Under the pieces are notes generated by a model that had not been told where the DNA came from, did no database searches, and saw only the letters and a list, made by a program, of their open reading frames with translations. DNA of 64,000 bases, from the NCBI GenBank assembly GCA_016213775.1, contig JACQZR010000096.1, positions 1-64,000 of the forward strand, in the 5' to 3' direction. Of the stretch, positions 8,677-17,074 are shown piece by piece (within the stretch, counting starts at the first letter, position 1; every line of letters begins with the position of its first letter). Both the position numbers and the translations under genes were made by a program. Source of the stretch: Acidobacteriota bacterium (GTDB taxonomy: Bacteria; Acidobacteriota; Terriglobia; Bryobacterales; Bryobacteraceae).

Positions 8677-11376
8677 TCACTCCTCCCGCAACGCCACCAG
8701 CGGATCCACCCGGGTAGCCCGCCGCGCCGGCGCATAGCTCGCGATCCCACCTGCTACCAGTAACGTCACCACCGCCGACACCATCACCAACGCATCATGC
8801 GGCTGCACGAGGAAAAGCAGCTTCTGCGCAACGCGCGCCGCCACCCACGACAGTCCCAGCCCGATCACAATCCCCAGGCCAGCCACGCGCGCGCATTCTG
8901 CAAACACCATCGACAGCACTTCCGATGGCGACGCCCCCAAGGCCATTCGCACTCCGATCTCCTGCGTCCGCGACGCCACCGATTGTGAGATGGCCCCATA
9001 AAACCCAATCGCCGCCAACAACAGCGCCGCCGCGGCGAACGCCGTCACAACCCACATCAGGAATCGCCGCTCCGCAGTGGACCGCACGACCAGCCCCTCC
9101 AGAGCATGCATCTCGTAGGTGGCCACGCTCGGCTGCGTTTGCCGGATCACGCGCGCCAGCGGCTGTATCCATTGCCCCGTCGTTTCCGGACTGCTCGACG
9201 CTGTCTTGATCACCAGAATCGGAGCGTTGAGTGGACTGGCCGCCGCCAGTCTGTAGATGATCGGCCGCGGTTCCGACTCCAATCCGAAATGCCGCACCGC
9301 GCCCACAACCCCGACGATGGTGAACCACGGACCATTCGCGTTGGCCAGAAACATCAGCCGTTTCCCCACCGGATCCTCGTTCGGGAAATGCCGCTTCGCG
9401 GTTACTTCATCAATCAACATCGCAGACGAATCGCGATCGTGAAACAGCCGTCCCGCTTTCAAGGGAATGCCCATCGCGCCGAAGTACGACGGCGTCGCCA
9501 CACGGTACTCCACCTCCGGCGGATGCTGATCGCGCGCGCGCCCTTCCACAATGAGCAGGCTCCCCAGGTTCTGCCCCAGCATCGGCAGCCGGCTCACCGC
9601 GCCCACCGCCACTACGCCCGGCGTCGCCAGCAGGGCATGCTTCATCGACTCATACATCGCATAGCGCCGCGCCATATTCGGCTCCGGCGGCAATTGCGTC
9701 GCGATCGACACCACCCCCTGACTCTGAAATCCAGGCTGAATCTGAATCACGTTCAAAAAGCTGCGAATCAACAACCCGGCACCCGTCACCAGCGCCAGCG
9801 CGAATGCGATCTGCAGCGTAGCCAGCGTCATTCGGGCGGCACTCGGATGGCCGATATTCCCACGGCCCTCCCGCATCACCGCGCCCGTCGCCCCAAGCGC
9901 CGCGCGAATCGCCGGCGCCAGGCCTGCCAGCAGCGTCGCCGCCACCACCACGCCTCCGGTGAACAAAACCGCACGCCAGTCGAGCCCGATCCGCGCTCCC
10001 TGCACAATCCCTGCGGGTCCGAACTTACCCAATAGCCGAAGGGCGCTCATCGCCAGCGCCAGACCCGCCACCCCGCCGCAAATCGCTATCACCAGGCTCT
10101 CGGTCACAAGTTGCTGCACGATCCGCCAGACGCTTGCCCCCAGCGCCACTCGAACCGACAACTCCCGCCGCCGCGCTGCCCCGCGCGCCAGAAGCAGGCT
10201 AGCCACATTCGACGACGCCATCAGCAGCACAAACGCTACGCTTGCCAGCAGCAGTTGCATGCTCGGCCGGATCCTCTTACTCACCTTCGGTTGCAGCAAC
10301 ACCGCACTGAACTGCAATCCGCCGTTGTCCCCAGGATGCTCTGCAATCAGCTCCGCCCCCACGCGCTCCAGATCCTTCCGCGCAGCTTCCTCATTCACAC
10401 CAGCCTTCACCAGACCCACCGGTTTCAGAAAGCGCACCGTGCGCCGCGAGTTCGCCAGTTGATTCGCCGCCAGCGGCAGCCAAAGTTGGATCTCAGTAGC
10501 CGTCCCGGCCAGTGGTTCTCCGCGCCATCGAAAATCCGCCGGCATCACCCCGATCACCGAGAACACGCGATTGTCGATGCGAAACGTTCGTCCAATCACA
10601 TTCCGATCGCCGTTGAACCGCCGCAGCCAGTACCCATGCGAGAGCACCGCAACCGCCACCGGCTTCGCGCGGTCGTCCTCTTCGCGCGTGAACACCCGCC
10701 CCACAGCCGCATTCACACCCAGCAGCGGAAAGAAGTCCGCCGACACGTACAGCGACTCCACGTGTTCCGGCTCAGCGTCTCCCCGCACGACAGCGTTCCA
10801 CAATGGGGAGACGCCCGCGACATATTCCAAGGTGCGGTTCCGCTGCCGGATCTCCAGCATATTGTCGATCGAGCACCAGGAGTCGATCTCCGGCTGTCCC
10901 GCTTTCGTGTTCTCAATCGACAGCAACCGCGCCGCCGTTGAGTAGGGAAGCGCCCTCCACAACAAGTGATCGGCAACCGCGAAAATCGTTGTATTTCCGC
11001 CGATGCCGAACGCCAGTGTCACAATCGAGACCGCTGCGAATACAGGTTGTTTCCGCAGCGCGCGCCATGCGAAGGCCAAATCCTGTGGAATGCCGCGCCA
11101 CCAGGCGCCGCCGGCCGGCCGGCCCAAAGCATCGGGCTCCGCCACCGGCCGGTGGTTCGCCGCTCGCAACTCATCGGCGAGGAGATTCCAATCGCGCACG
11201 TGTCCCTCGGCCGCCACTCGTGCTTCCGCCTCGCTGGCCCCACTTTGCAGCGCTTCCAGGTAGGCCTGGTCGAACTCCGCCGCCAGTTCGGCAATCACTT
11301 CGGATTCGCGCTCCGGCCGCAAGCCCAGTTGCGGAAGCCTCACGCGCACGTATTCGTTCCAGTTAGGATGGGACAT
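8677..11376 (-). CDS. ADOP-type ABC transporter permease (FtsX/MacB-like)
   Basis: An 899-residue membrane protein of the acidobacterial duplicated orphan permease type. A cytoplasmic N-terminal region (1-85) holds an alpha-helical hairpin rich in Glu/Ala. It is followed by the first TM near 110-135, a MacB-like periplasmic domain, and three TMs of the first FtsX unit (about 380-500, containing NVASLLLARGAARRRE). A second periplasmic domain and a second FtsX unit (about 785-895) end in ASYAPARRATRVDPLVALREE. There is no ATP-binding domain in the protein and no ATPase gene nearby, the usual situation for this family. Its start overlaps the padR gene by 14 bases, so expression is presumably under that regulator. 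Cargo is unknown. Confidence 0.92.
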   Translation of the reverse strand: MSHPNWNEYVRVRLPQLGLRPERESEVIAELAAEFDQAYLEALQSGASEAEARVAAEGHVRDWNLLADELRAANHRPVAEPDALGRPAGGAWWRGIPQDLAFAWRALRKQPVFAAVSIVTLAFGIGGNTTIFAVADHLLWRALPYSTAARLLSIENTKAGQPEIDSWCSIDNMLEIRQRNRTLEYVAGVSPLWNAVVRGDAEPEHVESLYVSADFFPLLGVNAAVGRVFTREEDDRAKPVAVAVLSHGYWLRRFNGDRNVIGRTFRIDNRVFSVIGVMPADFRWRGEPLAGTATEIQLWLPLAANQLANSRRTVRFLKPVGLVKAGVNEEAARKDLERVGAELIAEHPGDNGGLQFSAVLLQPKVSKRIRPSMQLLLASVAFVLLMASSNVASLLLARGAARRRELSVRVALGASVWRIVQQLVTESLVIAICGGVAGLALAMSALRLLGKFGPAGIVQGARIGLDWRAVLFTGGVVVAATLLAGLAPAIRAALGATGAVMREGRGNIGHPSAARMTLATLQIAFALALVTGAGLLIRSFLNVIQIQPGFQSQGVVSIATQLPPEPNMARRYAMYESMKHALLATPGVVAVGAVSRLPMLGQNLGSLLIVEGRARDQHPPEVEYRVATPSYFGAMGIPLKAGRLFHDRDSSAMLIDEVTAKRHFPNEDPVGKRLMFLANANGPWFTIVGVVGAVRHFGLESEPRPIIYRLAAASPLNAPILVIKTASSSPETTGQWIQPLARVIRQTQPSVATYEMHALEGLVVRSTAERRFLMWVVTAFAAAALLLAAIGFYGAISQSVASRTQEIGVRMALGASPSEVLSMVFAECARVAGLGIVIGLGLSWVAARVAQKLLFLVQPHDALVMVSAVVTLLVAGGIASYAPARRATRVDPLVALREE

Positions 11377-11701
11377 CGCGGAACCTCGTCAGTCGATTCA
11401 ATGCAGTGAAGAATTGCAGCCATTCCCGCCGCTGCCTGGCCAGTGCTTTCCGCCCGGCCGCCGTGAGCGAATAGAACCGCCGCCGTCTCTCATCGGCCCG
11501 TTCCACCCACTTGCCCTGGATCAGCCCCTTCCGCTCCAACCGGTGCAGCATCGGATAAATGGATGCCACCTGGTACTGCAATAATGACGCCGACTTCGCT
11601 TCCACGAGCTTCGCCAGTTCGTAGCCGTGCCGCGGCCCGTCCTCCAAGAGTGCGAGCAACACAAGCTCGGCGGAGTTCTGTTGCAGTTCCGATGGCTTCA
11701 T
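11363..11701 (-). CDS. PadR family transcriptional regulator
   Basis: A 112-residue winged-helix regulator. Residues 10-85 carry the PadR fold (LVLLALLEDGPRHGYEL, then SIYPMLHRLERKGLI and FYSLTAAGRKAL), and the C-terminal helix would dimerise. It is the first gene of an operon with the ADOP permease, overlapping it by 14 bases. Such padR-permease pairs are a recurring acidobacterial arrangement. A 28-base palindrome sits two bases upstream of the start codon, so autoregulation is likely. No good ribosome-binding site precedes the ATG, suggesting a very short leader. Confidence 0.92.
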   Translation of the reverse strand: MKPSELQQNSAELVLLALLEDGPRHGYELAKLVEAKSASLLQYQVASIYPMLHRLERKGLIQGKWVERADERRRRFYSLTAAGRKALARQRREWLQFFTALNRLTRFRDVPS

Positions 11702-11703
11702 AG

Positions 11704-11731
11704 CTGGTACCGCTATATATAGCGCTACCAG
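11704..11731 (-). promoter_or_regulatory. Probable PadR operator overlapping the padR promoter
   Basis: A 28-base inverted repeat reads CTGGTA then CCGCTATATATAGCGC then TACCAG. All positions but one symmetric pair (7 and 22) are self-complementary. The centre TATATATA would serve as the -10 box for the minus strand. That puts a transcript start only a few bases before the padR ATG at 11701. Binding here by PadR would block the promoter directly. Confidence 0.7.
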
Positions 11732-11889
11732 TGTACAGACGTCAAATCCTTCAGTTCACACCTCATCGCACGCAGACCGCTTGCTGACGCGCGCGGCTCG
11801 GTAGGATCAGGATGTTGTTGAGCGGCGAGCGTGAGCAGCGGTTCTTGTGTCACTGCGGCTGCTCAGGCCAGACGCCGGGCTGGAATCGC

Positions 11890-12393
11890 TTCCCCCTGCC
11901 TGTAACTGCGAGCCTGTTTCGAAGACATGTCGAGCGGTATAGCCGGTTTGCTGATACAGTCATGCGAGGTAGAAACTCCGCGTGAAGCCTGGATCGCAAG
12001 CAACCGCCGGCGTCGTCTGTGTGCCGTGCGAGCTTTGGAACTCGATGCGGACAGTTTGCCCGGCCTCGCACGCTGGTGCGTTGTAGAGGAAAACGAGTGG
12101 GTAGGTGGTTGCCTCCACTCCAGGGCGGATGCGGGACCGAAATCGCGGACCATCTGGAACTCACCTCCTGGAGGTCGCACGCGGAAGCGATGCCACACCG
12201 GACCGGCGCCGGGATCCTCATTGGTGAACCGCATCGCGGTTCCGATGGTGATTGGAGATTCGACGGATTTTTGCAGCCGTGTTTCGAAAGCAGGCAGGGT
12301 TTCGGGGAGTAGCGCCGTTAATGAGATGCCGCAAGTAAGGAAAAGGTTGCGGTCGGGTGATCTTCGATACGATGCCGTCAGCGCGTCAAGCAT
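11890..12393 (-). pseudogene. Decayed gene: signal peptide plus N-terminal domain of an arylsulfotransferase-like protein
   Basis: In one frame (12393 to about 12112) there is a signal-peptide-like start, then GTAMRF, VWHRFRVR and VRDFGPASALEW. The other frame continues at about 12111 with YPLVFLYNAPACEAGQ, VRIEFQSS, TPAVACDPGF and SFYLA. A TGA at 11960-11962 follows, and YTARHVFETGS is still readable after it. These blocks match, in order, the Ig-like N-terminal domain I know from secreted acidobacterial proteins annotated as aryl-sulfate sulfotransferases. Roughly 50 codons are missing at the frame switch. The beta-propeller C-terminus is absent. The gene is therefore broken by deletion, frameshift and stop. 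Family assignment is from memory of the motif pattern. Confidence 0.65.
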
Positions 12394-12623
12394 CGACTCG
12401 CGCACAACCCATCCATTTCCCTGTAGAATCGCCCTTCCGTTTTCCATAGCATCACGCCTCCGCCTTATCCCCATCTCATTGAATTCCCAATACTTTGCGC
12501 ACTTTCAACGCCCGTGCCGATTGGCCCGAAACGTGCTAAGCTTGTCCGCAAGGGTGAGTGTTCGCATCGTAACGCACTCGGCTCGCGCTTTGGTAATTCG
12601 GCTCCGGTGGGAGATTCGGTCCT
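12394..12623. other. Intergenic region upstream of the histidine kinase
   Basis: 230 bases between the 5' end of the decayed gene and the kinase start. An open minus-strand frame continues through part of it without protein-like features. The promoter for the histidine kinase operon must be here, but I see no convincing -35/-10 pair or sigma-54 site. A purine-rich GGTGGGAG precedes the kinase start. Confidence 0.3.
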
Positions 12624-15563
12624 TTGAAAGAACTAAAGGTCCAACTCGGAAACGCACTGCTGGTGGTACTGACCGTGGCGGCTGTTATAGCTGCGGCCAT
12701 CAACTTCCAGCAGCAGGCCAAATACCGCTTGCCGGACGACGGGGTTTCCTGGGCTGACCGAACGATCGGGGATCGCAAAGTAGTACAGGCGGTGCTGGTC
12801 GCGCCGGATGGCCCGGGGAGCCGTGCCGGATTGAAAAACGGGGACTTAGTCCTCTCCATCAACGGTGCATTCATGGAAAGCGCACTGGCCGTTCCGCAGG
12901 TGCTGGCGCGGCTCGGCCCATGGAGCAAAGCGGAGTATCAGGTGGAGCGGTCGGGGGTCAGCTTCAAGGTCCCAATCTACGTCGGGGAAGGCGTGCCGGA
13001 GACTGCGGTGTACTACCAATACGCAGTCGGCGCGGCGTATCTCCTGATCGGGCTGTTTGTGTACATTCGCCGTGGCAACGCGGCCAAGGCGGTCCACTTC
13101 TACTTCCTGTGTCTGGTTTCCTTTGTGATGTGTACATTTCACTACACTGGGAAACTCAACAACTTCGACAAGATCATTTATTGGGGCAATCTGAGCGCCG
13201 GACTTTTCGCGCCTACCATCTTTCTGCACTTTTGTCTGAGCTTCCCGGAGCGGCGAAAGTGGCTCGCCGGGAGCCGCATCTACCTGCTCTACCTGCCTGC
13301 CAGTCTGATCGTCGGCGTTTTCTTCCTGGTGGGGAGCGGATCTCTCCGAGCCGATGTTTCGCTGCCTGATTTGCGCTGGATGCTCGACCGCATCTGGCTG
13401 ATCGCATTCGGCTTCTTCTATCTGATGGGAGCGGTGGCGCTGCACCTGGAGCATCGCCGCACAGAAGACACCATCGTCCGCCAGCAGCTCAAATGGCTTC
13501 GCAACGGGGTGATCTACGGCATCGCGCCGGTGATGGTATTCTACCTGTTACCCTACGCGGCCGGCTACGTTCCCGGTGCGTACATGAAGATGTCGGTGCT
13601 GTCGCTGATCTTCATTCCGCTCACCTGGTCGTACGCCATCATCCGTTACCGGCTGATGGACGTGGATGTCATTTTCCAGCAGGGCTACGCCTACACGCTG
13701 GCGACGCTATCCGTTATCGGCATCTTCTATGGAATGGCGCTGTCGGTGAACCGTTATGAGGACCACAGCAGGCTGGAAGACCTGCCGCCCTCGGCGCTGA
13801 TCTTCATGATCCTGATTGCGACGTTCGCTTATCAGCCGCTGCGGAACTGGTTCCAGGAGTTGATGGACCGCTACTTCTTCTACCGCGAACGCTACGACTA
13901 CCGGCGCACGCTGACGGAGTTCGCGCGCGAGTTGGGATCGGAAACGGACCTTGACCATCTGATGAATGCGGTGATGGATCGCATCAGCCGCACGCTCAAC
14001 ATCAAGCACATGGCGATCTTCCTCCACCGCGGGGAAGAGCAGGCTTTCGTTCTCGCCCGCAGCACGCGGGCGCTGGACACGCTTACGGCGGACCGGCTCG
14101 ACACCAGTTTCCTGAGCACTGGAACCGACAAGCCATATCTGTTCTTTGAGCGCACGCGGTTCGCGTTGGATATCGTGACGCGCGAATGGGCGCAATCGGT
14201 GCGGCTCACCATCAGCGATCTCGACCTGACGTATTACGTGCCCTGTTCGGTGCGAGGGAAGACTATCGCTTACCTGGGCGTGTCGCGAACGGAAAAGGGC
14301 GACTTCCTTTCGAGCGATGATCTTGACCTGCTGGTTTCGATTGCCGGCTACCTTGGCATTGCCATGGAGAACGCGCGTCTCTATCAATCGCTGGAACGCA
14401 AAGCCGAAGAATTCGAACGGCTCAAGGAATTCAGCGAGAACATCGTCGAATCCATCAATGTCGGCATTCTTGCCGCTGACCTCGACGATCGCGTGGAGAG
14501 CTGGAACACGCAGTTGGAACGGCTCACGGGTGTGTCTCGCGAGCAGGCACTCGGACGGCGTTTGTGCGAAGTGTTCCCGGCTGATCTCTGCCAGCGCCTG
14601 GACCAGGTACGCGGACAGACGGGCGTCCATCACATTCTCAAATTCGTCCTGACGCCCCAGCCGGCGAACGGTGCGAACGGCCATGCGAACGGCTACGCGA
14701 ATGGGAATGGACACGCAAACGGTCACACGAAGGGGAACGGACACGCCCGCCCGGTGCCCGACACGATTGTCAACCTCGCAATCGCTCCGCTGGTGTCCAA
14801 GGACCACGACCAGATCGGCCGCCTGGTGATCTTCGACGATATCACCGAGCGCAGCGAACTCGAAAAGCAGCTCATGCAGGCGGACAAGCTGAGCAGCATC
14901 GGGCTTCTGGCCGCCGGCGTCGCGCACGAAGTGAATACTCCGCTCGCGGTGATATCCTCTTACGCGCAGATGCTGGCCAAACAGGTGACCGAGGACGATC
15001 CGAAATCGAAACTGCTGGAGAAGATAGCCAAGCAGACGTTCCGCGCCAGCGAGATCGTCAATTCGCTTCTCAACTTCTCACGCACGTCCACCACAACGTA
15101 CGAAGACCTGGACATGATCAAGGTGCTACGCGAGACCCTCACGCTGATTGACCATCAGCTCAAGAAGACCGGGGTTCACGTGGACGCGCAGCTTGGAGAC
15201 ACTCCAGGAATCGTCAAAGGCAACTCCGGCAAGCTGCAGCAGGTCTTTCTCAATCTGTTTCTCAACGCTCGTGATGCGATGGAAACCGGCGGCACACTCA
15301 CGGTGCGTTCCTCGCGCTACGGGGATGCGCTGCACATCGAAGTGTCCGACACCGGTTCCGGCATCGAGCCCGAGCATCTGGCGCGCATCTACGATCCGTT
15401 CTTTACAACGAAAGGCGCGAAAAAAGGAACCGGCCTCGGCCTCGCCATCACCTACGGCATCGTAAAGGAGCATGGCGGCCACATTGATGTAGACTCCAGA
15501 TCCGGCCAGGGAACGCGGTTTGTTCTCGAGTTCCCGCTCGTTCGCAAATCCGTACATGCATAA
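12624..15563 (+). CDS. Membrane sensor histidine kinase with PDZ, multi-TM, GAF and PAS domains
   Basis: A 979-residue kinase starting at TTG 12624 with GGTGGGAG upstream. In order it has TM1 (about 10-26), a periplasmic PDZ-like domain (about 50-120, VLVAPDGPGSRAGLKNGDLV), and about nine further TM segments to residue 405. A GAF domain (about 435-590) and a PAS domain (about 600-735) interrupted by an Asn-Gly-rich linker come next. The core is HisKA with phosphoacceptor H768 (GVAHEVNTPL) and HATPase_c with N (NLFLNARDAM) and G boxes (GTGLGLAITYG). The catalytic half is NtrB-like. The PDZ and membrane part could sense misfolded or unfolded envelope proteins or a membrane ligand. It overlaps the NtrC-type regulator by 8 bases, so they form a cognate pair. 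Confidence 0.93.
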   Translation: MKELKVQLGNALLVVLTVAAVIAAAINFQQQAKYRLPDDGVSWADRTIGDRKVVQAVLVAPDGPGSRAGLKNGDLVLSINGAFMESALAVPQVLARLGPWSKAEYQVERSGVSFKVPIYVGEGVPETAVYYQYAVGAAYLLIGLFVYIRRGNAAKAVHFYFLCLVSFVMCTFHYTGKLNNFDKIIYWGNLSAGLFAPTIFLHFCLSFPERRKWLAGSRIYLLYLPASLIVGVFFLVGSGSLRADVSLPDLRWMLDRIWLIAFGFFYLMGAVALHLEHRRTEDTIVRQQLKWLRNGVIYGIAPVMVFYLLPYAAGYVPGAYMKMSVLSLIFIPLTWSYAIIRYRLMDVDVIFQQGYAYTLATLSVIGIFYGMALSVNRYEDHSRLEDLPPSALIFMILIATFAYQPLRNWFQELMDRYFFYRERYDYRRTLTEFARELGSETDLDHLMNAVMDRISRTLNIKHMAIFLHRGEEQAFVLARSTRALDTLTADRLDTSFLSTGTDKPYLFFERTRFALDIVTREWAQSVRLTISDLDLTYYVPCSVRGKTIAYLGVSRTEKGDFLSSDDLDLLVSIAGYLGIAMENARLYQSLERKAEEFERLKEFSENIVESINVGILAADLDDRVESWNTQLERLTGVSREQALGRRLCEVFPADLCQRLDQVRGQTGVHHILKFVLTPQPANGANGHANGYANGNGHANGHTKGNGHARPVPDTIVNLAIAPLVSKDHDQIGRLVIFDDITERSELEKQLMQADKLSSIGLLAAGVAHEVNTPLAVISSYAQMLAKQVTEDDPKSKLLEKIAKQTFRASEIVNSLLNFSRTSTTTYEDLDMIKVLRETLTLIDHQLKKTGVHVDAQLGDTPGIVKGNSGKLQQVFLNLFLNARDAMETGGTLTVRSSRYGDALHIEVSDTGSGIEPEHLARIYDPFFTTKGAKKGTGLGLAITYGIVKEHGGHIDVDSRSGQGTRFVLEFPLVRKSVHA
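14661..14755 (+). repeat. In-frame 9-base repeat coding an Asn-Gly/His-Gly linker in the kinase
   Basis: Bases built on GCGAACGGY-like 9-mers encode about 30 residues (680-709) alternating Asn-Gly, Ala-Asn-Gly and Gly-His. The repeat lies inside the PAS region, between LTPQP and the final PAS strands. It keeps the reading frame. Copies are imperfect, so it is an old expansion, probably a flexible linker. Confidence 0.75.
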
Positions 15564-17043
15564 TTCAACCTCTTCCGGAGACGTGCGCACGCCACGCGGA
15601 CGAATCCTTATCGTGGACGACGAAGCCGACATCCGCGAAAGCCTGGAAACGCTGCTCCTGCTGGAGGGGTACAACGTCGATCAGGCGCACAACGGCAACG
15701 ATGGGCTTCGGGCGATGGAATCGAGCAACTACGACCTGGTACTGCTCGACCTGATGATGCCCGACAAGTCCGGGATGGACGTGCTCACTGAAGTGCGCGA
15801 GCGCGACACGGATACACCAATCTGCATGATCACCGCGTATGGCTCGGTGGAGGTGGCGGTGCAGGCGTTGAAGTCGGGCGCCAGCGACTATTTTTCCAAG
15901 CCCTGGGACAACGAAAAACTTCTCCTTGAAATCGACCGGTTGATCGCCAAGCGCCGGCTGGACCGGGAGAATACGCAACTGAAGCGGGCGCTGAAACAGC
16001 GTTACGCGTTCCCCAACATCATCGGCAAGAGCGAGAAGATGCTGAAGATTCTCGACCTGGTGGCGCAGGTGGCCACCAGCCGGTCCACCACCGTGCTGAT
16101 CACGGGAGAGACCGGCACGGGCAAGGAACTCATCGCCAAGGCGATCCATGCACATTCCTCGCGCGCTGACTGCGCCTTTGTGCCCGTCAACAGCGGTTCG
16201 CTGCCGCCGGACCTGCTCGAATCGACGCTGTTCGGCCACGTGAAAGGCGCATTCACGGGAGCGATGGCGACGCGCAAAGGCTACTTCGAAATCGCCAACA
16301 AGGGCACGATTTTCTTTGATGAAATCGGGACCATCGGCGTCGAGACCCAGGCCAAACTGCTGCGCGTGATGCAGGAGAAGGAATTCATGGCGCTCGGTTC
16401 CGCCGACACCATCAAGGTGGATGTGCGCATTCTGGCGGCCACCAACTCCGACCTCAAGCGCATGGTGGATGAAGAACGTTTCCGCCACGATCTCTACTAC
16501 CGGCTCAACGTGATCAACATCGTGATGCCGCCGCTGCGCGACCGCAGAGAGGACATCCTCCCGCTGATCGAGCACTTCTTTGACAAGTACTGCGCCGATA
16601 ACGAGAAATTCGTCGGGCCGGACGGCAAGTCGCAATTGCGTTTCGATGCCGAAGCTACTCAGATCCTGATGGATTACAACTGGCCCGGCAACGTGCGCGA
16701 GTTGGAGAACGTGGTGGAGCGAGCCGTCGTGCTCGCGATCGCACCCACCATTTCCGCCGACGTACTACCGGACTTCATCCTGCAGGCGCAAGGCGTGCAT
16801 CTCCGGCACGACGATTCCGCGCCGCTGCCTCCGGACGCTTCCCTCTTCGAGATCCTCAACGACTTTGAGCGCCGCAGGATCATTGAAGCGCTCGAGGTCC
16901 ACAACTGGAGCCAGACCGAGACAGCCGAGAAGTTCCGCATCCCGCTTTCGACGCTCAATCAGAAGATCAAGCGTCTCGGTATCGACGTGCGCAAGATGGC
17001 GGACCGCGCACGCGCCGAGAAAGCCGGATTTGGTCCGGGTTGA
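15556..17043 (+). CDS. NtrC-family sigma-54-dependent response regulator
   Basis: A 495-residue enhancer-binding protein. The receiver domain (about 16-130) has the acidic pair D21/D22, phosphoacceptor D65 (LLDLMMP) and the conserved K115. The AAA+ domain (about 155-390) has Walker A G184-E-T-G-T-G-K190, the sigma-54 contact loop GAFTGA (231-236) and Walker B IFFDE. The C-terminal Fis-type helix-turn-helix spans about 440-485 (TETAEKFRIPLSTLNQKI). The ATG at 15556 overlaps the kinase stop by 8 bases (ATGCATAA), which points to translational coupling. It should activate sigma-54 promoters in response to the upstream sensor. Target genes are not evident in the window. Confidence 0.96.
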   Translation: MHNSTSSGDVRTPRGRILIVDDEADIRESLETLLLLEGYNVDQAHNGNDGLRAMESSNYDLVLLDLMMPDKSGMDVLTEVRERDTDTPICMITAYGSVEVAVQALKSGASDYFSKPWDNEKLLLEIDRLIAKRRLDRENTQLKRALKQRYAFPNIIGKSEKMLKILDLVAQVATSRSTTVLITGETGTGKELIAKAIHAHSSRADCAFVPVNSGSLPPDLLESTLFGHVKGAFTGAMATRKGYFEIANKGTIFFDEIGTIGVETQAKLLRVMQEKEFMALGSADTIKVDVRILAATNSDLKRMVDEERFRHDLYYRLNVINIVMPPLRDRREDILPLIEHFFDKYCADNEKFVGPDGKSQLRFDAEATQILMDYNWPGNVRELENVVERAVVLAIAPTISADVLPDFILQAQGVHLRHDDSAPLPPDASLFEILNDFERRRIIEALEVHNWSQTETAEKFRIPLSTLNQKIKRLGIDVRKMADRARAEKAGFGPG

Positions 17044-17074
17044 AGGCGGCCGTCATGGGCGATACAGTGGACCA

